Assembly: GCF_021389975.1 (NCBI RefSeq)
Contig: NZ_CP089981.1
Coordinates: 2,939,501-3,003,500, forward strand
Source of the DNA: Fulvivirga ulvae
GTDB taxonomy: Bacteria > Bacteroidota > Bacteroidia > Cytophagales > Cyclobacteriaceae
Length of the DNA: 64,000 nt
Direction: 5' to 3'
Positions 27,677 to 34,713 of the stretch are shown here, piece by piece. The notes below the pieces were generated by a model, which saw only the letters and a list, made by a program, of their open reading frames with translations, was not told where the DNA came from and searched no databases. A program made the position numbers and the translations under genes. Numbering within the stretch: position 1 is the stretch's first letter; each line of letters opens with the position of its first letter.

Positions 27677-28036
27677 TTAAAGCTTCAACATTTGCTCCCT
27701 GTACTTAATACCCCACTTACCCATAGCATCGATGATGGAGTTCAGGCTTCTCCCGTATTCCGTAAGGTCATATTCTACAGTTACAGGCATGGTATTGTAG
27801 ACAGTCCGGGTTACCAGGTGGTTCATCTCCAGGTCTTTCAGCTCCTGCGACAACATCTTGGGCGCAATACCGTCCAGCTCCCTGCGCAATTCCATAAACC
27901 GCATTTTGCCCCGGTAATATAAAGCACCGATGATCGGGGTTTTCCACTTGCCATTCAATAAATCCTGCGTGTCCCTCACCCCCTGGATCAGGATTCTGCA
28001 CTGCGTGGGTAATTCTGACGCTGCTTTCTTCTTCAT
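27677..28036 (-). CDS. HxlR/DUF24-family transcriptional regulator
   Basis: A 119-residue winged-helix protein: LLNGKWKTPIIGALYYRGKM, RFMELRRELDGIAPKMLSQEL, DLEMNHLVTRTVYNTMPVTVEYDLTEYGR in order are textbook HxlR. Cys 13, just before the wing domain, matches the position used by YodB/HypR-type members to sense quinones or electrophiles. It is divergent from a DsbA/FrnE-like gene, with operator-like dyads between them, which fits redox-responsive repression of that gene. Confidence 0.92.
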   Translation of the reverse strand: MKKKAASELPTQCRILIQGVRDTQDLLNGKWKTPIIGALYYRGKMRFMELRRELDGIAPKMLSQELKDLEMNHLVTRTVYNTMPVTVEYDLTEYGRSLNSIIDAMGKWGIKYREQMLKL

Positions 28037-28174
28037 GTCTGTTTTTAATTAGTGGTATTGAGTATCAAAATGGAGCATTTTATAGCTCAAAGTTTTAAAA
28101 TCCGTCTCTCAGGCAAATTATCTGTCACCTGAACTGCAATTTAACAGGTTGTAAAATCAAGAAAAAATATAGAT

Positions 28175-28209
28175 AGTTACTTTTTAGTAACTAGTTACCA
28201 ATAGGTAAC
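28175..28209. promoter_or_regulatory. two adjacent inverted repeats, likely HxlR operators
   Basis: AGTTACT-TTTT-AGTAACT (28175-28192) is a perfect 7-base inverted repeat with a 4-base gap. GTTACC-AATA-GGTAAC (28194-28209) is a perfect 6-base one with the same gap. The first contains TACT-TTTT-AGTA, close to the site bound by YodB-type HxlR regulators. They sit in the 294-base region between the divergent HxlR and DsbA-like genes. A related GGTAACC lies at 28221-28227. Confidence 0.7.
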
Positions 28210-28330
28210 AAATATATCCTGGTAACCTGCGCTTCCGTACATTTGAAATATTGAAAAGGATAAACAAAAACTGAGGTATTTGAGCGAATATCCAATTTTT
28301 TAAACAAACGAAAAACGAAATATTTTAAAT

Positions 28331-29053
28331 ATGGCAGTAGCACAAGAAAAGATGCAAGTGGAGATTTGGTCAGATATCGCCTGTCCGTTTTGCTACATAG
28401 GCAAGCGCAATTTTGAAACTGCATTGTCACAATTTCCACATAAGGAAAAAATCGAGGTGAACTGGCGAAGTTTTCAGATCACCCCTCATGCCAGGCATAC
28501 ACCAGGTATGGATAACAATCAGGCCCTGGCAGACCACCTGGGTACCACTGTAGCCCAGGCAAAAATGATGAGCGAGCGGGTGACTGCTATGGCCAAAGGA
28601 GCAGGGCTTACCTACAACATGGACAGATTGGTATGGGCAAACACTCTGGATGCCCACAGGTTGATCCAATACGCTCAATCCGTCGGTTTAGATGATCAGA
28701 TGGAAGAGAGGCTTTTTCAGGCACATTTTACGAATGGTGAAAATATAGAAGACCATGCCACCTTGCTCAAGATAGCTCTGGAGGTAGGGCTGGAAGAGGG
28801 GCCGGTGAGAAAGGTGCTGGAAAGCAACCAGTATGCTGCCGAGGTAGATAAAGACATTTCAGTGGCCCAAAACCTGGGAGTCAGGGGAGTGCCATCCTTT
28901 ATAATAAACAGAAAGGCTTCATTTAGCGGAGCCATGCCGGTAACGGATTTTGCCCGCATGCTGAGCAGTGCCTTTGAAAATTGGCAAAAAGAATACTCAG
29001 AAGGCGAAAGCCAGGATGGTGCGGTTTGCTCACCCAAAGGAGAATGCCAATAA
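28331..29053 (+). CDS. DsbA-family oxidoreductase, FrnE-like
   Basis: A 240-residue cytoplasmic thioredoxin-fold protein with a CPFC active site (residues 18-21) in VEIWSDIACPFCYIGKRNFE, a helical insertion, and the cis-proline loop GVRGVPSFIINRKASFSGA. This is the FrnE branch of DsbA-like enzymes, linked to thiol or quinone redox chemistry and stress resistance. It lies opposite the HxlR regulator and is probably induced by electrophiles or oxidants. A C-terminal CSPKGEC adds two more cysteines. Confidence 0.9.
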   Translation: MAVAQEKMQVEIWSDIACPFCYIGKRNFETALSQFPHKEKIEVNWRSFQITPHARHTPGMDNNQALADHLGTTVAQAKMMSERVTAMAKGAGLTYNMDRLVWANTLDAHRLIQYAQSVGLDDQMEERLFQAHFTNGENIEDHATLLKIALEVGLEEGPVRKVLESNQYAAEVDKDISVAQNLGVRGVPSFIINRKASFSGAMPVTDFARMLSSAFENWQKEYSEGESQDGAVCSPKGECQ

Positions 29054-29205
29054 AATTTAAAAGCCTTCGTGAAAACCAACCACCGGAGAGTGGATGCTTG
29101 ATTCCCTGATAAGATTAAGATGAGAGAAACTCAGGGACGTCAGGTTGTAGTGGTCAGGATTTCCGGCGGCAGACATTTCTGGAAAATTACTAAACAATAA
29201 TAATT

Positions 29206-30069
29206 ATGATTTTAATAACAGGAGCCTCAGGGCACTTAGGAGGGTTAATAATAGAAAACCTATTGAAAACAGTACCAGCATCGCAAATAGCTGCCATGGT
29301 GCGCAATGCTGAGAAAGCCGGCGATCTTAAAGCCAAAGGTGTGGACGTGCGCGTAGGAGACTATCATGACCCGGCCTCTATGGAAGCTGCCTTTAAGGGT
29401 GTTGACAAATTATTACTTATTTCATCCAGCGATTTCAATGAGCGCCTGCAACAGCACAAAAATGCCGTTGACGCTGCTAAGAAAGCAGGTGTAAAGCATA
29501 TTTTCTATACAGGAGTGGCTATGAAGGACATTAATGCCTCACCTCTGAAGCCATTACTGGCAGACCACTTCCAAACCGAAGACTATATCAGGGAAAACGG
29601 ATTTACCTATACCTTCCTCAGAAATACACTTTATTTTGAGGTCACACCTATGTTTATGGGGGAGCAAGTGTTTGATACCGGAGTCTACTTCCCTGCCGGG
29701 GATGGTAAAGTTGCCTTTGCTACCAGAGCAGATCTGGCGGAAGCCACAGCACTGCTTCTGACAGGTGAAGGGGTGGAGAACAAAGCATTCAAACTTACAG
29801 GCTCAGAAGCAGTTTCTTTCGCGGATATTGCCCGTGAGCTTTCTGCACTTTCTGGTAAAGAAGTGGCTTACATTAGCCCTGATCCGAAGGAGTTTGAAGC
29901 TACACTTAAACAATTTGGTCTGCCTGAGGGCATAGTACAAATGTCGGTACTGTTTGCCGCAGGTATGAAAAACAATGACTTTGAAAGTACGGAAGATACT
30001 CTGGAAGAAATACTTGGTCGTAAACCTGAGACGCTTTCAGGATTTTTGAAAGGAGTATATAGCAAATAA
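29206..30069 (+). CDS. NmrA-like SDR-family NAD(P)H-binding reductase
   Basis: A 287-residue atypical short-chain dehydrogenase. It starts ILITGASGHLGGLIIENLL (glycine-rich nucleotide site) and continues AAMVRNAEKAGDLKAKGVDVR, then HIFYTGVAM and YTFLRNTLYFE. The set matches the quinone oxidoreductase 2/NmrA group. It lies 152 bases after the DsbA-like gene and, with the HxlR regulator, makes a plausible quinone or electrophile stress group. A strong hairpin follows it. Confidence 0.88.
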   Translation: MILITGASGHLGGLIIENLLKTVPASQIAAMVRNAEKAGDLKAKGVDVRVGDYHDPASMEAAFKGVDKLLLISSSDFNERLQQHKNAVDAAKKAGVKHIFYTGVAMKDINASPLKPLLADHFQTEDYIRENGFTYTFLRNTLYFEVTPMFMGEQVFDTGVYFPAGDGKVAFATRADLAEATALLLTGEGVENKAFKLTGSEAVSFADIARELSALSGKEVAYISPDPKEFEATLKQFGLPEGIVQMSVLFAAGMKNNDFESTEDTLEEILGRKPETLSGFLKGVYSK

Positions 30070-30089
30070 CTAAAGAATATAAACCAATA

Positions 30090-30118
30090 ATGCCTGCATG
30101 CTGTCGTTATGCAGGCAT
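30090..30118 (+). terminator. rho-independent terminator after NmrA-like gene
   Basis: ATGCCTGCAT and ATGCAGGCAT form a perfect 10-base-pair stem with a 9-base loop, followed by ATATTTTC. It starts 21 bases after the stop codon of the reductase. Confidence 0.7.
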
Positions 30119-30201
30119 ATATTTTCTAATGCTCACGTATTCAAGTTAAGACATCCCGCCCCACTTAACTGACTGGAAATGTAGCATAACCCAAACCAGA
30201 T

Positions 30202-30717
30202 ATGGCTGGTCACGATATTACTTACTTGCTTAAGGGTTGCATTAACAATGACCGTAAGTGTCAGAAGGAGCTATACCGTCAGCTTCATGGCTTTGCTATG
30301 GGCATTTGCTACCGGTATGCCAATGACGGAACGTGTGTGGAACTCATTAATAAAGGCTTTTTAAATCTGCTCCGGAGCCTGCATACGACAGACATAAGCG
30401 GACATACCGATTATTTGCTGATGGTAAAAGAACGGTTTAGGCTTATTTTGATCCGTGTATGTGTTGACCACTATCATGAAAACAATAGGAATGGCCATGA
30501 TGGCAGCGGAATGATTGAAGCGTATATGGGTAAACCTATTGAAGCAATTCGTTCACTTTCGCCACTGCACAGGATGGTTTTCAACTTATTTGTAATTGAA
30601 GGGTACGGACATGTTGAAATTTCTAAAATGTTAGGAATTTCCTTGAGTGCTTCGCGAGACTGCCTGTCAAAAGCCAGGGGTCATTTAAAAGAACAATTGA
30701 AATTAAACCAGTTATGA
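30202..30717 (+). CDS. RNA polymerase sigma-70-like (ECF-type) factor
   Basis: A 171-residue protein. The first half resembles region 2 (QKELYRQLHGFAMGICYRYA, then ELINKGFLNLLRSL) and the second half region 4 (LSPLHRMVFNLFVIEGYGH and EISKMLGISLSASRDCLSKA). The acidic core-binding motif usual in region 2 (AEDxxQEGF-like) is altered to VELINKGF, so this is a diverged member. No anti-sigma gene is adjacent. It is expected to be cytoplasmic; the target promoters are unknown. Confidence 0.75.
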   Translation: MAGHDITYLLKGCINNDRKCQKELYRQLHGFAMGICYRYANDGTCVELINKGFLNLLRSLHTTDISGHTDYLLMVKERFRLILIRVCVDHYHENNRNGHDGSGMIEAYMGKPIEAIRSLSPLHRMVFNLFVIEGYGHVEISKMLGISLSASRDCLSKARGHLKEQLKLNQL

Positions 30718-30761
30718 TATAGCCAAATCATACCATAACCGGTTTGCTGAAGTTAGAATCA

Positions 30762-31151
30762 CTATTTAACAACGGTAGCTTCCAGTTCCACCTTAAGCGT
30801 TTCAAACAGTCCCTTTACTTCCAGTAAAGTACTCGATTGTTTGATGTCATGCTTGGTTACCCAAGCCTGAAAAATATCAAAGCAGGAGAAAAGCTCTTCG
30901 GTAGAAGTAGTAAAAACATTGAGCCTCACAATATTCTTACAATCGTACCCGGCTTCATTGATGACCTGCTCCAGGTTCCGGATCGCCTCGATGAGTTGTG
31001 CTCTCATATCACCGGTACTTGACTGACCGTCGGCATCCACTGCAGCCTGTCCCGAGCAGTAGAGTGTGCTTTCCGCTCTTTTTACTTCTACAGCTTGTAC
31101 ATAGCTGCGTTCATCCTGCCATTTCCAGGGATTAATTACTCGTTTTTCCAT
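30762..31151 (-). CDS. Rid-family (YjgF/YER057c/UK114) protein
   Basis: A 129-residue protein with Rid-family layout: LYCSGQAAVDADG, QLIEAIRNLEQVINEAGYDCKNIVRLNVFTT and a C-terminal TLKVELEATV. The active-site arginine of true RidA enamine/imine deaminases, expected about 15-20 residues before the end, is not present (SSTLLEVKGLF instead). This places it in a non-RidA subfamily whose chemistry is not established. It is convergent with the sigma factor gene. Confidence 0.85.
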   Translation of the reverse strand: MEKRVINPWKWQDERSYVQAVEVKRAESTLYCSGQAAVDADGQSSTGDMRAQLIEAIRNLEQVINEAGYDCKNIVRLNVFTTSTEELFSCFDIFQAWVTKHDIKQSSTLLEVKGLFETLKVELEATVVK

Positions 31152-31167
31152 TGATCTTACCTTTTAG

Positions 31168-31189
31168 GTTGTACCTCTACAGGCACAAC
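31168..31189. promoter_or_regulatory. operator-like dyad upstream of the Rid-family gene
   Basis: GTTGTACCT-CTAC-AGGCACAAC: two 9-base arms matching at 8 of 9 positions, 17 bases upstream of the Rid-family start. It is a possible regulator site; no cognate protein is proposed. Confidence 0.4.
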
Positions 31190-31400
31190 AGTTAAAAAAT
31201 TTTGTACTGTAAAGGTGAAAGTACCTTGTGTATTTGTTGCGTGACAAACCTCACAGTTTCAGCATGGACCGCTACCTGAAACCAATTGAGCTTTACTTAA
31301 CTTCCAAAAGGTTTGCCAAAGCTTATATATCAACGAGCGATAAGATGCACAAGATAAGAAACGGAGATATAGGCTTGTTATAAATAGCACTTTTTAAAAC

Positions 31401-31964
31401 TTAAGAAAAAAGCCTGCTGAGCGTTTCTCGCGAAACGCCCAGATAGGAAGCCAGCAGGCTCTTGGGTACCCTTTGGAGCAGCGAAGGATATTGCCGGAGC
31501 AGTTGCTCATACCGCTCCCTGGCATTGGAAGTAAGAAAGGAAAGTATGCGTTGTTGCGAAGCAATGTGCCCTGCGGTAGATTTTTCAAGAAAGAATCGCT
31601 CCATCTTCTGCAAACCGGTACATAATTTATGATAATCAGCCAGTGACATACAAAGCACCTCCGTATCCTCAATACATTGCAGTGACATGGTAGCTTTGGT
31701 TTCATTGAAAAATGCCATAAAATCAGTCTCCCACCAGTCTTCCATCGCAAATGACACAATATGCTGTTTTGCAGACATGTCAACGTATTCCAGTTTCAAA
31801 AGCCCGGAAACTACGAAGTAAACATGCTCTGCAAGTTCTCCGTCCCGGATAAGGTACTGACGCTTTTTATAGCTTTTATGACTAAAATGAGAAAACACAA
31901 ATGAAAACTCTTCATCAGTAAGTGGCATTACTTTTTCTATATGTTTCCTCAGTATGTAGTGCAT
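31401..31964 (-). CDS. Crp/Fnr-family transcriptional regulator
   Basis: A 187-residue protein: a cyclic-nucleotide-binding-type beta roll (QYLIRDGELAEHVYFVVSGL, then ETDFMAFFNETKATMSLQCIE), a long linking helix, and a short C-terminal helix-turn-helix ending LLASYLGVSRETLSRLF. This short form is common in Bacteroidota. The exact effector is not predictable; there are no Fnr iron-sulfur cysteines. It is divergent from the lipoprotein gene at 32134. Confidence 0.9.
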   Translation of the reverse strand: MHYILRKHIEKVMPLTDEEFSFVFSHFSHKSYKKRQYLIRDGELAEHVYFVVSGLLKLEYVDMSAKQHIVSFAMEDWWETDFMAFFNETKATMSLQCIEDTEVLCMSLADYHKLCTGLQKMERFFLEKSTAGHIASQQRILSFLTSNARERYEQLLRQYPSLLQRVPKSLLASYLGVSRETLSRLFS

Positions 31965-32133
31965 GGTATGGTGGATAGGTGTGAAAACACAGCAAAGTTA
32001 AATATTATAGCCTTACCTGTCTTAAGTTTTCCTGACCCTGGATAGTTGGAATATCCCGAACTTAAAAATATTCTTTTAAACGTATGTAAATTTAGTTTTA
32101 GCATTATATTCGCACGAAAATTTAGATATAAGT

Positions 32134-32682
32134 ATGAGATCAATTAAAAAACACCAATCCGATTTATTAGCCACCATGTCCTTTCTTTTTTTGATGTTGA
32201 CGGTGGTTTCATGTAGTAATAATCCCTCACCAGACAAGTTTTTTCAAAAGACAGTGCTAAACAGTAATATGGTTAACCAGTTTCCTCCGGAGATCTTTGG
32301 AGAGTACCTGGAGAAAAGCAGTGTGGCACATCAGGGAGCAACATTGAAAGGTGATGAGGCACAGGAAGTTGTAAATGCCAAAATACAATGGATGGAAAAA
32401 CTTATAGCTGATATAAAAGAGCTGTCGACTACAGAAAAAACTAAGGAAATAAAAGATATATCAATTCAACTATATGGGCTTTGCCTCAGTGCCTACCAGA
32501 ATGAATATAGTGCCTATGCCAGGCTGTGTGATACCCACGCTCCTAAAGAAGAAAAAATTGCCCTTTTAAAGTCTATTGAGGAAAAATATATACCTGAATA
32601 TGAAGAACTCTATGGAGAATTAATAATGAAGGGAAAGGCGTTTGCAGAGGAAAACAACCTGAATGTGAATTGGGGTAAATAG
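32134..32682 (+). CDS. hypothetical lipoprotein
   Basis: A 182-residue protein with a lipoprotein signal (SFLFLMLTVVSC, Cys about residue 27) and an otherwise helical, charged sequence (NAKIQWMEKLIADIKELSTTEKTKEI; EEKYIPEYEELYGELIMKGKA). I recognise no family. It is separated by one base from the next gene, so the two are probably translated from one message. Confidence 0.65.
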   Translation: MRSIKKHQSDLLATMSFLFLMLTVVSCSNNPSPDKFFQKTVLNSNMVNQFPPEIFGEYLEKSSVAHQGATLKGDEAQEVVNAKIQWMEKLIADIKELSTTEKTKEIKDISIQLYGLCLSAYQNEYSAYARLCDTHAPKEEKIALLKSIEEKYIPEYEELYGELIMKGKAFAEENNLNVNWGK

Positions 32683-32683
32683 T

Positions 32684-33223
32684 ATGATGGTTGAAAATGT
32701 GAAATTATTCAGAAGCAAAAAAAAGATGCGTAAGATGATCTTGATTTGCGGAGGCTCATTGATTCCTTTATCCCTGATTTTTATATATAGTGCTGGGGTT
32801 ATTTCAGGAGAGTACCATACTAAAGGGATGATTTTTTCAGCCTTTTTTATTCTTCTTTTTGTTGTTTATCTGATTAGAATACTTTTGAAATTCAATGATC
32901 CTTCTCCGCTTATTACCATAAGTGCCGAAGGGATTGAGGCAAAGGTTACTTCTATGAGTAAAGCAGCTGGCCTCATTAGCTGGAAGGACATCACCCAAAT
33001 AGGTCTGGAAAAAATAGGCGGAGATTTGTTAGTCACACTGGCTCTTTCCAACCCGGAGAAGTATAAAAAGCGTATTCAAAAAAAGTTATCGGCTATGGTG
33101 TTAAAAGGCTCCACTGATGAAGTTACCGGTAATTTGATTGTCTTCCTTACAGCGTGCGAACTCGAATGTAATGTACATCAATTACAGGAGGACTTGATCA
33201 AATACTGGCAATCTGCTAACTAA
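32684..33223 (+). CDS. STM3941-like membrane protein
   Basis: A 179-residue protein with two transmembrane helices (about 20-40 and 45-68) followed by a small soluble domain: PLITISAEGIEAKVTSMSK, GLISWKDITQIGLEKIGG and a C-terminal region. This layout is that of the STM3941 family, whose function is unknown. The call rests on pattern only. Either ATG at 32684 or 32687 could be the start. Confidence 0.6.
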   Translation: MMVENVKLFRSKKKMRKMILICGGSLIPLSLIFIYSAGVISGEYHTKGMIFSAFFILLFVVYLIRILLKFNDPSPLITISAEGIEAKVTSMSKAAGLISWKDITQIGLEKIGGDLLVTLALSNPEKYKKRIQKKLSAMVLKGSTDEVTGNLIVFLTACELECNVHQLQEDLIKYWQSAN

Positions 33224-33294
33224 TGGCTGTTGATTTTTAGTATAAAGAGTTTTCCTTATAACGGGTAGCGTTTTTAAAGAACACAAAACTGTCA

Positions 33295-33375
33295 GTCATC
33301 CGATGAGTTTACTCAATCTGAAACGCTGTGAGGGCAGGTTATAAATTATTTTGCATTCCCCTCTTATCGGATGAC
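33295..33375. repeat. 13-base inverted-repeat element, copy A
   Basis: GTCATCCGATGAG (33295-33307) is paired with CTTATCGGATGAC (33363-33375), one mismatch, spanning 81 bases. The same arms recur at 34021-34099 and 34309-34385 with different interiors. Copy A lies between convergent genes and may act as a transcript end or as a small mobile palindromic element. Confidence 0.65.
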
Positions 33376-33449
33376 TGGCCACTTCGCCAACCCGCACAGT
33401 GTTTTTTACTAATAATGGGGACACATAAACCGGAAGCCTCAGGCACTAC

Positions 33450-33686
33450 CTACCCCATAAACAAATCTGCAACCTCTACTTCCAGCGCTTCAGCTATTCT
33501 CAGCATTGTGCTTACTTTCATTTCCTGCCTTCCTTTAATGTACTTTCTGAGGTTTTCGACATCCAATCCGGCATCATGGGCAACATCCCTCTGCTTTAAG
33601 CCTTTTTCTTTGATTATTGCATCTATCCTCATTCCAAGCTCAACGACTACCTGAGGTATTTTAGACTTTCTAACCCTTTTATCCAT
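33450..33686 (-). CDS. XRE-family helix-turn-helix regulator
   Basis: A 78-residue protein that is almost all HTH_3 domain: GMRIDAIIKEKGLKQRDVAH, AGLDVENLRKYIKGRQEMKV and MLRIAEALEVEVADLF. It is a small DNA-binding regulator with no effector domain. A dyad GATTG-TTTG-CAATC lies 36 bases upstream of its start (33722-33735) and may be its own operator. Confidence 0.85.
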   Translation of the reverse strand: MDKRVRKSKIPQVVVELGMRIDAIIKEKGLKQRDVAHDAGLDVENLRKYIKGRQEMKVSTMLRIAEALEVEVADLFMG

Positions 33687-33802
33687 GGCCGGAAATTACA
33701 AGCAACTGATTGATTTGATATGATTGTTTGCAATCGGTTGTATATAACTGTAATATTGTTAATTTTGATTCAACAAAATATTGATGGCATAAACAGTTAT
33801 AA

Positions 33803-34081
33803 ATGAAAAACGATAATTATATTAATCAGGCGATCATAGGAGAATTGGAGAGTCTTTTCAGTTTTATTCCCCCGGATAAATTGCAGACAACAATTCAATA
33901 CATCTTTTTTCAGTTTTTAATAAATGTGGATAAAGAATTGCTTCCGACCAACTTTAATCAAATGGCTGCGGATATACATTATTTAATGGAATTTTTGCAA
34001 ATAGCTGCTGAAGATATAAAGTCATCTGATGAGTGTCCGAACAAAGATAGCAGTACCCGTTCGATAGTATTATCAAATTAA
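33803..34081 (+). CDS. hypothetical small protein with repeat-derived C-terminus
   Basis: A 92-residue protein, mostly helical (IGELESLFSFIPPDKLQ; YIFFQFLINVDKEL; MAADIHYLMEFLQIAAEDI). I recognise no family. It is divergent from the XRE gene and may be its functional partner. Its last 20 codons (from 34022) lie inside the first copy of a 240-base repeat, so the original protein probably ended differently before the repeat arrived. Confidence 0.5.
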   Translation: MKNDNYINQAIIGELESLFSFIPPDKLQTTIQYIFFQFLINVDKELLPTNFNQMAADIHYLMEFLQIAAEDIKSSDECPNKDSSTRSIVLSN

Positions 34082-34261
34082 ATAACCTCATCGAATGACT
34101 AACCCCACCACGCGACTTTTTTATTAAGCAAGTGAATTACCGGCAGCTCCTTGTCGGGTTACTTTTTTTAAGTCGGGCTTGTGCGGAGGGTATGGTAAGC
34201 TTTACTAATCCTTTGAGGCTTAGTAAAGCAGGTTTTAACATCGTGTTGTGATTTTAAGATC
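34021..34261. repeat. 240-base repeat block, copy 1
   Basis: This block matches 34309-34546 at roughly nine of ten positions by eye. It begins with the 13-base arm GTCATCTGATGAG, has the partner arm at 34087-34099, a conserved CCGGCAGCTCCTTGTCGGGT stretch, and a hairpin CTTTACTAA/TTAGTAAAG (34200-34208 with 34220-34228). It holds the last codons of the 33803 gene and no gene of its own. Confidence 0.8.
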
Positions 34262-34308
34262 CATCCTGATTATGCTATATCTTCGGGAGACATGGCGCGC
34301 ATCACGCC

Positions 34309-34546
34309 GTCATCCGATGAGTGTCCGAGAAGATAGTTGTACCCGTTCGATAGTATTATCAAATTAAATGACCTCATCGGATGACTAGACCTACCACGCG
34401 ACCTTTTATGAAGCAGTGAATTACCGGCAGCTCCTTGTCGGGTTACTGTTTTTTAGTCGGGCTTGTGCGGAGGGTATGGTAGCTTTACTAATCCTTTGAG
34501 ACTTAGTAAAGTAGGTGTTGACATCGTCTTTTGTGGTTTTAAGATC
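34309..34546. repeat. 240-base repeat block, copy 2
   Basis: Second copy. Its 13-base arms are perfect here (GTCATCCGATGAG at 34309-34321 and CTCATCGGATGAC at 34373-34385). The CTTTACTAA/TTAGTAAAG hairpin is kept at 34483-34491 and 34503-34511. Hairpins and arms are kept between copies while bases between them have drifted. Confidence 0.8.
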
Positions 34547-34598
34547 TAAAGGCTGAAAAATTTCCTGACCAACTATCTGATTAATAAACACTTTAAAC

Positions 34599-34652
34599 GC
34601 AACTCTATTGCAAGTAAACTATTAATTATCTATATATGCAACTTTGTTGCAT
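34599..34652. promoter_or_regulatory. paired GCAA-n5-TTGC dyads upstream of TonB receptor
   Basis: GCAACTCTATTGC (34599-34611) and GCAACTTTGTTGC (34638-34650) share the form GCAAC-n-TTGC and lie 39 bases apart. The second extends to a perfect 17-base dyad, ATGCAAC-TTT-GTTGCAT (34636-34652). The pair is 62 bases before the receptor start and is a good candidate operator, perhaps for a metal-responsive regulator. The regulator is not identified. Confidence 0.5.
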
Positions 34653-34713
34653 CTATCAGCGACGAATGATCATCATATATCATATATAGACACTAATAAT
34701 CAGGATTATTGAA

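Larger units (their letters stand above)
34082..34713. other. 632-base gene-free region with repeats and receptor promoter
   Basis: No coding region is seen. It holds the remainder of repeat copy 1, a 47-base spacer, repeat copy 2, and then an AT-rich promoter region for the TonB receptor with two related dyads. Confidence 0.6.

Noticed and set aside
34021..34546. Integron attC-like cassette sites
   Set aside because: The blocks have paired arms and hairpins, but I could not find the GTTRRRY and RYYYAAC core sites at the ends, and no integrase is in the window.
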